From NCBI GenBank assembly GCA_017475705.1, contig JAFVFB010000030.1:17774-81773 (forward strand): a stretch of DNA of 64,000 bases, read 5' to 3'. Both the position numbers and the translations under genes were made by a program. The first letter of the stretch is position 1. The number at the start of each line of letters is the position of its first letter. This DNA is from Alphaproteobacteria bacterium (GTDB taxonomy: Bacteria; Pseudomonadota; Alphaproteobacteria; RF32; CAG-239). Below are positions 36,372-44,750 of the stretch, piece by piece. The notes below the pieces were generated by a model. That model worked only from the letters and a program-made list of their open reading frames with translations. It ran no database searches and was not told the origin of the DNA.

Positions 36372-37547
36372 GTGTTAAAAATAGGTTTTGAACCGCAAAA
36401 GATTTTCATGTTCAGCAAAAATACCTTTCTGCCGGTAATCGTGCTGGGTCTGTTTTTAGTGTATTTTTTTTCAGTAGCGGAATTTTCTGAAGAAACGTAT
36501 CGGTCTGTACATCTGCTTTTTTTAATAATCTGTGTAATGACGGCGATGGCCGCGGTATTTTTTAAGATTCCCTATTTTGGGTTAAGTGCAGCGGTTATCT
36601 ATCTGAGCTATTTGATTATTAACAATACGCGCTATGTCTATGGCGAGGACTATATGTTCTCATCTGCCTATAATATCTGGATTATCTTGCTCTGGCCTAA
36701 TCTGCTGCTGGCTTATTTATTGTATCTAAAACCAAAAACTTATCGCTACTGGAGCCTGTATTTTATCGGTCTGTTTGCCGAAACAGCAATAATCGAAAGA
36801 TTGCTAAATCAAAGTATTGATGCGGATTCGTATTATTTTTACAAACATATTGGAATGTTTAACTATCCAGCGTTATGTACCGCCATTATTTGCTTTTTTG
36901 TTCTAACCATCAGACAAATAGCACAAGGCAGAATATTAAATGCAATCGTGTTGTTTTCCTCAATCGCGGTAATGATTGGCATTTTCCTTTCAGATAATTT
37001 ATTTGCATTTGGCTTGTTTTTTTTAGCAGCAGTTTTAATTAATTTTGTATCTTTAATCTTTTATGTCTTTTACACCAAATACAGAGACGAAGAATTAAAT
37101 ATGCCTAATATGCAGTCTTTTTGTCGCGATGCTGAAAAAAAATATCCGCTCAAATATAGCATCGTTCTAATGTATATTGATGAATATGAACGCATATTGA
37201 AAAGATTTGGTATGGCTAAAACCAGAACACTAAAAAAAATGTTTTTAGCTCGAATCCATAAAGAAAAACCAAATGTCTTGATTTATAACTATAGACCGGA
37301 AGCTCTGATTTTAGCCTTTATGAATGCAAATGCCAATGAAAGTTTTGAGCAGGCTGAAGAAATTCGCCGCATGCTGGCGAAGTCCATCTTCGTTTTTAAT
37401 GAAAGTAATCATTTACAACTAACCGTTTCACAATGTGTAAGCGAGAAAAAAAGAAGTGATGCCGATGCAGCTGCTGTGCTAGAACGCGCAGAGGATAACC
37501 TGCGTAAAGCTTGTAAATTTACACGGAATATTACAATCAAGGCCTAA
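36372..37547 (+). CDS. Membrane protein with degenerate GGDEF-like C-terminal domain
   Basis: 391 residues with about six to seven membrane helices up to ~residue 235, then a ~150-residue cytosolic domain. That domain keeps the GGDEF fold pattern (YSIVLMYIDEYERILKRFGMAKT; EEIRRMLAKSIFVF; ADAAAVLERAEDNLRKAC). The catalytic GGDEF loop is replaced by YRPEA (IYNYRPEALILAF), so it should not make cyclic-di-GMP. The start is GTG with GAGGAG seven bases before. This family grouping resembles the PelD-type 7TM plus degenerate GGDEF layout, but no Pel genes are near. A sensing role is inference. Confidence 0.7.
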   Translation: MLKIGFEPQKIFMFSKNTFLPVIVLGLFLVYFFSVAEFSEETYRSVHLLFLIICVMTAMAAVFFKIPYFGLSAAVIYLSYLIINNTRYVYGEDYMFSSAYNIWIILLWPNLLLAYLLYLKPKTYRYWSLYFIGLFAETAIIERLLNQSIDADSYYFYKHIGMFNYPALCTAIICFFVLTIRQIAQGRILNAIVLFSSIAVMIGIFLSDNLFAFGLFFLAAVLINFVSLIFYVFYTKYRDEELNMPNMQSFCRDAEKKYPLKYSIVLMYIDEYERILKRFGMAKTRTLKKMFLARIHKEKPNVLIYNYRPEALILAFMNANANESFEQAEEIRRMLAKSIFVFNESNHLQLTVSQCVSEKKRSDADAAAVLERAEDNLRKACKFTRNITIKA

Positions 37548-38338
37548 GAATTATTGTGACACATTGCACGATGTAATAGAAAAAGGCCAAGGATTAAAAA
37601 AGGTACAGAAAGAAGTTGTCCCAGCGTAATATGATGCCACAAAAAGCCAATTTGCTGATCAGGTTCTCTGAAAAATTCCATACCTAAACGAGATAAAGTA
37701 TAAATAATTAAAAATAAAGCGGAAACCAGCCCAGTGTGGCGGCGCACGTATGTATAGCGCCATGCAATGTTGAGAATGCAAAACATTAAGACGCCTTCAG
37801 TCAAGGATTCGTATATTTGCGATGGATGACGTGGTAAATAACCGCCGCTTGGAAACTTGACCGCCCAAGGTACTGTTGTCACCCGTCCCCACAATTCATC
37901 ATTGACGAAATTGGCCAGCCGGCCCAAAAAAATACCGATAGGAACATATAATGCAACAATATCAGTTACCCTTAAAAAAGGAAAATGATATTTGACGGCG
38001 TAAGCATAAAGCCCCAAAATAACACCAATAATTCCACCATGAAAAGACATGCCACCATGCCAAACCGCCAGTATCTCTACCGGATGATGCCAAAAATAAC
38101 CCTGACCGTAAAAGAGAACATAGCCCAAACGACCGCCCAAAATAATTCCTAGGGTTGTATAAAAAACTAAATCATCTAACTGTGCTGAGCTGATGCCTAA
38201 TTCATACTTTTGAATATTCCGCTTTGTTAACCACCAAGCCGCCAAAATTCCAACCAGATAAGCCAAAGCATACCACCGGAGTTGCAACGGACCAAAAGTA
38301 AAAATAATCGGTGAAATAGCCGGAAAATCAATATACAT
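37544..38338 (-). CDS. lgt: Prolipoprotein diacylglyceryl transferase
   Basis: 264 residues with seven membrane helices. Lgt motifs are present: WHGGMSFHGG (essential His region), GRLANFVNDELWGRV (signature with essential Arg) and PRHPSQIYE. It adds diacylglycerol to the lipobox Cys, the first step of lipoprotein maturation; several lipoproteins are encoded in this window. GAGGTG lies before the ATG at 38338. Its stop overlaps the convergent upstream gene by four bases. Confidence 0.95.
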   Translation of the reverse strand: MYIDFPAISPIIFTFGPLQLRWYALAYLVGILAAWWLTKRNIQKYELGISSAQLDDLVFYTTLGIILGGRLGYVLFYGQGYFWHHPVEILAVWHGGMSFHGGIIGVILGLYAYAVKYHFPFLRVTDIVALYVPIGIFLGRLANFVNDELWGRVTTVPWAVKFPSGGYLPRHPSQIYESLTEGVLMFCILNIAWRYTYVRRHTGLVSALFLIIYTLSRLGMEFFREPDQQIGFLWHHITLGQLLSVPFLILGLFLLHRAMCHNNS

Positions 38339-38573
38339 CAAAGCACCTCACTAAGACATTAAATCGTTAATTAAATTTATCTTAATAAAAAAATATAATC
38401 CACATAAAAAACACAAAAAAAATATTAAAAAATATAAGTGATTGAATATAATGAAAATGTATTCGGCTTAAAAGTTACTATTTACTTAAAAAAGTGGAAA
38501 AGTAGATATAGTGATTGTTTTCATATCTATAGGAAGTAAAAAAAGAATGTCTCATGATAAAAGGTAAAAGAGA

Positions 38574-39053
38574 ATGACAGCAGCACCGAAACAAGATTTA
38601 TATAACCCGATTGATACGATAGAATATCTATTCGCTCGCGATAATGTTGCCTGCGATCGTAGAGGGGAGAATGAACTTGTGGCAGAAATATTAGGAAAGT
38701 GGGACAATATGCTGATATTTTTTGCTTATGAAGAACACTTACGTTGCTTGCACCTTTCATGCTTGCTCAATATGCAGAGCACTTCATTTGATCGCAGTAA
38801 AATGTTTGAACTACTGGCATTGCTGAATGAAAATTTGTGGCTAGGGCACTTCTCGTATTGGAGTGAACAGAAAATGCCGATTTTCAAACATTCTTTAATT
38901 TTACAGGATAATGAAGAACTGTTTACAGGAAAAATCTGTAAAATTATTGAGTTGGCGGTTATGGAATGCGAAAGAGTTTATCCTATCTTTAATGCCGTGA
39001 TGCAGCAAAATATCGACCCCAATCAGGCCATGTATGCCGGCAATATAATGTAA
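38574..39053 (+). CDS. YbjN-domain protein
   Basis: 159 residues, soluble. The layout and the LALLNENLWLGHFSYWSEQKMPIFKHSLIL stretch match alphaproteobacterial YbjN-domain proteins, which have a secretion-chaperone-like fold. The molecular role is not established. Start ATG with AAAAGG upstream. It ends one base before the convergent DUF1294 gene's stop. Confidence 0.75.
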   Translation: MTAAPKQDLYNPIDTIEYLFARDNVACDRRGENELVAEILGKWDNMLIFFAYEEHLRCLHLSCLLNMQSTSFDRSKMFELLALLNENLWLGHFSYWSEQKMPIFKHSLILQDNEELFTGKICKIIELAVMECERVYPIFNAVMQQNIDPNQAMYAGNIM

Positions 39054-39494
39054 CTAAATTAAATTTAAATAGCGTAAAATTAAATAAATAATACCGATTT
39101 GGATAACAATGGTTGCAAAAAAAGTAGCCATATAGGTTTTCTTTTTATATTTATGGTGAAAAAACTTTTGTCCGATAACAGCACCGATGGTTCCGCCCAA
39201 AAGTTCTAACGTATGCAATTGGATTTCTGGAATACGCCATTCTCCGTGCTGAGCCAATTTTTTATCTCGCCCATAAGCCAAAAATGTAAAAATGTTGACA
39301 AATGGAAAATGAAAGAGTATAAACAATAGAAATGCGGCTTTGCCGAAAGGATGCACCTGCCATCCAAAATTATTTTCTAGCCAATATGCAACTAAAATCA
39401 TAGAGACAGCATAGAATACAAAAAATATATTTTTCTGTAACCCTCTGAAAATGAAAAACAAAGCAAATAAAATGGCAGAAAAAGTAATCGTCAT
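39054..39494 (-). CDS. DUF1294 membrane protein
   Basis: 146 residues with three to four membrane helices. The family signature is clear: AYGRDKKLAQHGEWRIPEIQL then LELLGGTIGAVIGQKFFHHKYKKK. The function is unknown; other proteins carry this domain beside cold-shock domains. There is no spacing at all from the convergent YbjN gene. Confidence 0.85.
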   Translation of the reverse strand: MTITFSAILFALFFIFRGLQKNIFFVFYAVSMILVAYWLENNFGWQVHPFGKAAFLLFILFHFPFVNIFTFLAYGRDKKLAQHGEWRIPEIQLHTLELLGGTIGAVIGQKFFHHKYKKKTYMATFFATIVIQIGIIYLILRYLNLI

Positions 39495-39566
39495 GGTTCC
39501 TCTCAGTCATCAAATTTCATATCATAAAAAACTCAAAAGTAAATCAAAAACTTAAGAATTTTTTAA

Positions 39567-39595
39567 TTGCTTTGGTATTAAAGAGTAGATAACAA
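39567..39595 (+). promoter_or_regulatory. Possible promoter of the Cys/Pro-rich lipoprotein gene
   Basis: TTGCTT (39567-39572), 17 bases, TAACAA (39590-39595). It ends 26 bases before the start codon; moderate match only. Confidence 0.4.
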
Positions 39596-39621
39596 TAAAT
39601 AATTTTATTAGGAGATGCCCA

Positions 39622-40572
39622 ATGAAAAAAGTTTTAAGTGTTGTAACTTGCAGCATCTTAGCTGCTTGTTCTTGTAGTGATAATCAATGGGAAGACGTTG
39701 ATGTCGCGACCTATGAAGAGCCTGTTTATGAAGAGCAGACTATTGTTGAAACACCAGCCCCGGCTAAAGTAGTTGTAGAGCAAGAGCCGATTTATACACC
39801 GGCACCACAGCCAGCCTACAATTGCCCCTGTGCTGTTCAACCACAGCCATGCTATCAAGCAGTATGCTACCAACCTTGCCCATGTATGGTACAACCGGTT
39901 GTCGTTCCGGCACCACAACCATTGCCACAACCGAAAATAACCACAACAAAAAAGATTATTACAACAACCACAACATACGAAGAGCCATGTGGTAAGCCAG
40001 TATGTGAACCAGTTGTTTCAACCCATGAAGAAGTGGTACCGGCAGAAGTACGTTATGGCACACCGGATATGAGCTACAATGGCTATACCCAACCGACAGT
40101 TAGCCCAGCTCCTGCAGCAGCGCCGGTTATGACCAATACAGAATATCGTTCTGACATTGTGGATATGCGTTCTGTAAGTCCAAAAATTGATGTCAATGTC
40201 GCAGCAAAGTATTCTCCGGAAGCATATAACGTTGTAGCAACACGTGCAACCAACAGAATGTTACAAGATATGTCTGCTATGTATGGAAACAATACTAAAA
40301 CAGTTTTTTTAAATGATACAAAACTGTTGAGCTCTGATTTACCTTATGGTAATCATCGCTTAAAAGGGACAACCAAGGATATCATTGCTTCATCTCAATC
40401 TTTTGAATTGGTAAATAACGCTAACAGTGCAGATTTTATTGTCGATTCTTCTGCAGATTGGTATGTGGCCAATAATGCAAATCCTGCATTACAATATAAA
40501 TTAGCTATGTTTGATAGAAACGGTAGAAAAATTAATGAGTGGATCGAAATTATCAGACAAGTGCAGGAATAA
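39622..40572 (+). CDS. Cys/Pro-rich outer-membrane lipoprotein, possibly LpoB-like
   Basis: 316 residues. Lipobox ILAAC with Cys16. Residues ~25-165 are a low-complexity Pro/Cys/Gln/Thr segment (CPCAVQPQPCYQAVCYQPCPC) that could cross-link and span the periplasm. Residues ~185-316 form an alpha/beta domain with a helix of the type ATRATNRMLQDM and a late SADFIVDSSADWYV strand pair. This outline is like LpoB/FlgO-type periplasmic domains, which is an inference from pattern only. It is followed after six bases by another exported protein. Confidence 0.6.
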   Translation: MKKVLSVVTCSILAACSCSDNQWEDVDVATYEEPVYEEQTIVETPAPAKVVVEQEPIYTPAPQPAYNCPCAVQPQPCYQAVCYQPCPCMVQPVVVPAPQPLPQPKITTTKKIITTTTTYEEPCGKPVCEPVVSTHEEVVPAEVRYGTPDMSYNGYTQPTVSPAPAAAPVMTNTEYRSDIVDMRSVSPKIDVNVAAKYSPEAYNVVATRATNRMLQDMSAMYGNNTKTVFLNDTKLLSSDLPYGNHRLKGTTKDIIASSQSFELVNNANSADFIVDSSADWYVANNANPALQYKLAMFDRNGRKINEWIEIIRQVQE

Positions 40573-40578
40573 TCCTGA

Positions 40579-41106
40579 ATGGATATAAATCTTAAAAAAC
40601 TGTTCGCTTTTTGTATATTAGCTTTATTGACAGCAATACCGAAAGCGGACAGTTTTTTATTGCCTCTGTCGGCACCAATCAAGTACGCTGAAAATACCGC
40701 CAATAATCGAATTTTACCACTAGTTTACATCCGTCCGTTAGAATATTACAATCACCAGACTTCATCCGCTCAGAGTAAAAAAATCAGCAATTATTTGGCC
40801 TTGGAACCAAGTATAATTATTACAGAAGATGAAAAAATTGCAGATTACTATCTAGTTCCCAAGTTACTTCGTTCTAAATTGGACCCCATCAACGATAATC
40901 ACAGCCGCTACAGTATATCAGTAGAAATTGAGCTATGGTCTGCTGGAGGGGTATTGTTACTTTCTGAACAGCAAAATCGCTATATCATAATTGATAAATC
41001 TCAGTCGCTGCAGACAACCGCCCGTGATCTTTTACAGGTATTACTAAAGAAAACGCTCGATTCGCTGATGGTAAAAATCAGAAATAATCAATTAATTCAA
41101 AGTTAA
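40579..41106 (+). CDS. Exported protein, partner of the Cys/Pro-rich lipoprotein
   Basis: 175 residues with a Sec signal peptide (LKKLFAFCILALLTAIPKADS). The alpha/beta domain starts NRILPLVYIRPLEYY and contains EDEKIADYYLVPKLL and a late amphipathic helix (QTTARDLLQVLLKKTLDSLM). The 'AD-hydrophobic' pattern echoes the preceding lipoprotein, and the genes are six bases apart, so the two may act together at the envelope. No family is recognised with confidence. Confidence 0.6.
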   Translation: MDINLKKLFAFCILALLTAIPKADSFLLPLSAPIKYAENTANNRILPLVYIRPLEYYNHQTSSAQSKKISNYLALEPSIIITEDEKIADYYLVPKLLRSKLDPINDNHSRYSISVEIELWSAGGVLLLSEQQNRYIIIDKSQSLQTTARDLLQVLLKKTLDSLMVKIRNNQLIQS

Positions 41107-41107
41107 A

Positions 41108-41544
41108 TCATTTTTCTAAGATGAATGTTGCAGGACCATCATTAACTAAATGGACCGCCATATCAGCTTGAAAAATACCTGTTTGTGGCACAATTCCTTG
41201 TTGTTTGATAAGATCTATAAAAAGAGAGTACATTTTTTTGCTTGTTCAGGGTGTTCAGCTTTATCAAATCCAGGGCGATGACCGCGCGACAAATCCGCAG
41301 CAAGGGTAAATTGCGAAATAACTAAAATTTCGCCGCCAATGTCTTGCACAGATAAATTCATTTTTTGCTGAGCATCATCGAAAATGCGCAAATGGACGAC
41401 CTTTTTTGCCAAATGCTGCGCTTTATCCAAAGTATCACCTTTTTCTACTCCTAAAAACAACAATAAGCCTTTATTAATAGCACCTACAGTTTGCTGATTA
41501 ACGACCACAGATGCTGATTTAACACGTTGAATAAGTAATTTCAT
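41108..41544 (-). pseudogene. dtd: dtd (D-aminoacyl-tRNA deacylase) with a one-base frameshift
   Basis: Residues 1-~104 read as Dtd (MKLLIQRVKSASVVV ... SQFTLAADLSRGHRPGF). The frame is then lost at an A7 tract (T7 at 41233-41239 on the plus strand) after EHPEQAKK and ends CTLFL. Adding one A restores [19 protein letters not shown] and the second signature NDGPAT, ending ILEK at 41108. The restored length is 145 residues, exactly the family norm. Dtd removes D-amino acids from tRNA. The homopolymer position makes sequencing error, slippage rescue or real inactivation all possible. GAGG precedes the ATG. Confidence 0.88.
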
Positions 41545-41551
41545 CGCAACC

Positions 41552-42784
41552 TCAATTATTGTAAAATAAATATGCAAGACCAATAGCAGCTGTAATTCCA
41601 GCAATATCAGATAATAAAGCATATTTCAAGGCATAGCGTGTTTTAGAAATATTAATAGCCCCAAAATAAACTGTTAGGACATAAAAAGTAGTCTCTGTAG
41701 AACCTTGAATGACAGACGAGGTAAAAGCAGCAAAGCTGTCGGCACCAAAAGTTTGCATGCTTTCAATCATCATCGCTCGTGCGCCACTACCTGAAAGAGG
41801 CTTCATTAAAGCGGTAGGCAAAGCATCTACAAAACGATCATCTACGGAAAGCCAGTGGCAAAAAGCTTTAGCACCATCAACTAGAAAATCTAAAATACCT
41901 GCGGCTCTGAATACACCGATAACTACTAGCATTGCTAATAAATATGGAAGAATGCGGATTGCAACTGTAAAACCTTCTTTAGCTCCATCAACAAAAGCTT
42001 CATAACAATGCGTTTTCTGATGGATGCAAATAAGAATAATGGCCGTGATTAATGCTAATAAAATAATATTTCCTAATCCTGCGGAAAAGGCTAGGCGTTT
42101 TTCAATCGGAAGCCAATAAAAAAGGCCTACCAAGGCACCAATAATCAAAATAAAACTGCAAAAAAATTTGAGCAACAGAGGTTGTTTTAAATCGATTCGC
42201 TGTTTTAGCGCAACACTGAAAAAACCAACTAAAGTCGAAACTGACGTGGCAAGTAAAATAGGGATAAAAACATCTGTTGGGTAGCTGGCACCCATTTGCG
42301 CACGATACATAAAGATAGTCATAGGAATAAGGGTAACAGACGAAGCATTGATAATCATAAATAAAATTTGAGCATCACTAGCTGTATCTTTCTTAGAATT
42401 ATGGGATTGTAATTGTTCCATAGCTCTTATGCCCATAGGAGTCGCGGCATTATCTAAACCAAGAAAATTAGCAGCCATGTTTAGCACCACAGTTGAAATT
42501 GCTGGGCTATCATGAGGAATATCTTTCATAATAATCTGAAAAAAAGGTGAAAGCTTTTTGGAAATAAACCCTGCTAGACCGGATTCTTCAATTAATTTTA
42601 GTATTCCCAACCAAAAACTTAGTATACCAATTAACCCCAGAGAAATATCAACAGCTGCTTGGGAGTTTTTAAAAATGGCATCAACAATTTTTCCAAAAAT
42701 TTCGGTATCCTGCAAAAAAATCAGTCGATAAAAAGCAACGACGACCGCACATAAAAACATTCCGGCCCATAGAATATTAATCAT
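41552..42784 (-). CDS. SpmA/SpmB-like nucleoside-recognition (Gate) domain membrane protein
   Basis: 410 residues with about nine membrane helices. Two halves correspond to the SpmA and SpmB spore-maturation proteins: the first with NMAANFLGLDNAATPMGIRAM, the second with RAAGILDFLVDGAKAF and the PTALMKPLSGSGARAMMIE motif. Fused SpmA-SpmB proteins occur in non-sporulating Proteobacteria and their substrate is unclear. AGAGGGG precedes the ATG at 42784. dtd follows after seven bases on the same strand. Confidence 0.85.
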   Translation of the reverse strand: MINILWAGMFLCAVVVAFYRLIFLQDTEIFGKIVDAIFKNSQAAVDISLGLIGILSFWLGILKLIEESGLAGFISKKLSPFFQIIMKDIPHDSPAISTVVLNMAANFLGLDNAATPMGIRAMEQLQSHNSKKDTASDAQILFMIINASSVTLIPMTIFMYRAQMGASYPTDVFIPILLATSVSTLVGFFSVALKQRIDLKQPLLLKFFCSFILIIGALVGLFYWLPIEKRLAFSAGLGNIILLALITAIILICIHQKTHCYEAFVDGAKEGFTVAIRILPYLLAMLVVIGVFRAAGILDFLVDGAKAFCHWLSVDDRFVDALPTALMKPLSGSGARAMMIESMQTFGADSFAAFTSSVIQGSTETTFYVLTVYFGAINISKTRYALKYALLSDIAGITAAIGLAYLFYNN

Positions 42785-42829
42785 CGTATCCCCTCTTTTA
42801 AGCAAATATTTAATATCTGTGAGGCATAA

Positions 42830-42845
42830 TAAACTCGAAAGTTTA
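42830..42845. promoter_or_regulatory. Perfect 6+6 inverted repeat between divergent genes
   Basis: TAAACT-CGAA-AGTTTA in the 84-base gap between the SpmAB-like and DUF3137 genes. A possible operator for both; no further support. Confidence 0.3.
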
Positions 42846-42868
42846 ATATTTACCAAAGGAAAACAAAG

Positions 42869-43789
42869 ATGGCAGAAATAAATGCTGAAATAGAAAAAAA
42901 GAAATTTATGCAATATTATCAGCAAACGATTAAGCCTAATTTGGCTCCCTTAGAACAGAGACGGAAGAAAAAACTTTATCTGTTTATAATAATGTGCTGC
43001 AGTGTATTGATATGGATAGGCTCTCTCTGCAATTTTCGGGGAAAGGGAGGGGAAATACTGGATAGGTATGGAGCGGTTTTTTGCTTTATTGTATTGGCCA
43101 TTTGCTTGCCAATGTTAGCCTACTATAGGCAGAGTAAAGAGAGCATTTTGCCACTGATTATCAAATATTTTGGCGATTTTACATATACCTATAAACCAAG
43201 CTTATCACAACTCAATTTACAGCAATCATGCCTAATGAATACAGCACAACCAATAATCACCGATGACGGGTTTACAGGCCAATACGATGGGGTTCCTGTG
43301 AAAATTATAGATTATCAAATAAAACCCGATAATCAGGTAGCAGGTTCACCAGCAAAACCAGAACGAGGAATCATTTTTTTTGCCTCAATGAATAAAAATT
43401 TTTCAGGTCAAACGATTGTACTGAGAAATAAAAGGTTTAAGCATGGAAAAGTAAATGTACCAAATTTGCAATCGGTGAAATTAGAATCTGTTGAATTTGA
43501 AAAAATATATAATGTCTATGCCAATGACCAGATTGAAGCACGCTACATATTAACAGTGACAATGATGGAATACATGTTACAGCTACAACGAGTATTTCCC
43601 AAAGCTGAATTTAGCTTTTACAATCATAATATGTTGATTAGAATTAGAACTGTTGAGAATTTTTTTGAGTGCAGCCATTTTTTTCAAACTCTGCTGAACC
43701 CAAAAACAACAGATAAAATTTTTACGCAACTCTATCTGTTATTTTCTATCATAAAAATTTTGCAGTTAAACCAAGAAAAACTGCTCTAA
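42869..43789 (+). CDS. DUF3137 membrane protein
   Basis: 306 residues. Two membrane helices near residues 37-85 (LYLFIIMCCSVLIWIGSLC; AVFCFIVLAICLPMLAYY) are followed by a cytosolic domain with the family hallmarks QPIITDDGFTGQYDGVPVKIID and FEKIYNVYANDQIEARYILT. The role of DUF3137 is unknown. AAAGGA precedes the ATG. It ends overlapping the convergent galU-like gene by four bases. Confidence 0.82.
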   Translation: MAEINAEIEKKKFMQYYQQTIKPNLAPLEQRRKKKLYLFIIMCCSVLIWIGSLCNFRGKGGEILDRYGAVFCFIVLAICLPMLAYYRQSKESILPLIIKYFGDFTYTYKPSLSQLNLQQSCLMNTAQPIITDDGFTGQYDGVPVKIIDYQIKPDNQVAGSPAKPERGIIFFASMNKNFSGQTIVLRNKRFKHGKVNVPNLQSVKLESVEFEKIYNVYANDQIEARYILTVTMMEYMLQLQRVFPKAEFSFYNHNMLIRIRTVENFFECSHFFQTLLNPKTTDKIFTQLYLLFSIIKILQLNQEKLL

Positions 43790-44679
43790 TTACCGCTATC
43801 TAAAGCTCGAATAGTACGAACCGCCTCTTCATAAAGCACTTTATTGGTTCGAAGAGAAAGACGAAGATTGGATTTAGCCAAGTCTTCATTAGTGCCGCAA
43901 TCATAGCGCTCAGATGCTGTTAAAACGCCATGGAAAGAGACACCTTTCTGAATTGCAAGATTGAGCGCATCAGTAAGGTTGATTTCGCCGTTTGTTCCCT
44001 TTTGCACAGCCGGCAACAAATCTAAAATCACATTAGGCAAAATATAAGGCCCCATGCTGGCAAAGCTTGAACTTATCTCCTCTAATTTTGGTTTTTCAAT
44101 AATACCTGTAGCTGTCACAACATTTTCTTTAGCTTTGGCATTAACTAAAACGCCATAGCGAGAAAGTTGTTCTTGAGGAAATTTGATAATATTTTCAACA
44201 ATACCGCCATATATTTCATAAATATCCAACAGTTGAGATAAAATACCCTTGCCAGGACATACATAAACATCATCAACCCACATGACCATGAAATCTCTTT
44301 TGCCAATGATATCTTTAGCACACAACACGGCATGACCATTACCTTTAGGATCAGATTGGCAAGCAAAAGAAAATTTTATACCTTCCGGTACAGTTCGCTT
44401 TAATGCAGCCCACAGCTCGAGCTTATCATGCCGCAGCAGATTCTCTTCTAGAGCAGCATTGCCGGAAAAATAGCGTTCATACATTTTTTTATTAGATTCA
44501 TCACTATAGATAAAAATAACTTCTTTAACCCCGGCCTCAGCACAGGCATCAACCGCATATTGAATAATAGGGAAATTATTGAGACATAAGAAACCTTTAT
44601 GCATAGCTTTTGTTGCTGGTAAATTACGTGTAGAAAGACCTGCAACCGGCAAGACAACGACCTCAGGTTTTGTAAACAT
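43786..44679 (-). CDS. galU: GalU-like UTP-glucose-1-phosphate uridylyltransferase, divergent active-site loop
   Basis: 297 residues, the GalU length. The start VVLPVAGLSTRNLPATKAMHKGFL differs from the usual GLGTRxLPATKxxPKE: Gly is Ser and PKE is HKG, although the Lys is kept. Later motifs IIQYAVDACAEAGVKEVIFI, DPKGNGHAVLCA, IIEKP and the C-terminal YDCGTNED fit the family. It would make UDP-glucose for envelope sugars. Because of the altered loop it may be a paralogue with another sugar or low activity. AAAGGAG precedes the ATG at 44679. Confidence 0.8.
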   Translation of the reverse strand: MFTKPEVVVLPVAGLSTRNLPATKAMHKGFLCLNNFPIIQYAVDACAEAGVKEVIFIYSDESNKKMYERYFSGNAALEENLLRHDKLELWAALKRTVPEGIKFSFACQSDPKGNGHAVLCAKDIIGKRDFMVMWVDDVYVCPGKGILSQLLDIYEIYGGIVENIIKFPQEQLSRYGVLVNAKAKENVVTATGIIEKPKLEEISSSFASMGPYILPNVILDLLPAVQKGTNGEINLTDALNLAIQKGVSFHGVLTASERYDCGTNEDLAKSNLRLSLRTNKVLYEEAVRTIRALDSGN

Positions 44680-44750
44680 GACGATACTCCTTTGCAAAAT
44701 TATACACTGACAATAATCTAAATACGATAAACCTGCAACAGAGAAATAAT

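Noticed and set aside
38468..38535. Inverted TAGATAT / ATATCTA before the YbjN gene
   Set aside because: Seven-base arms with a long loop are expected by chance in such AT-rich sequence, and there is no supporting context.
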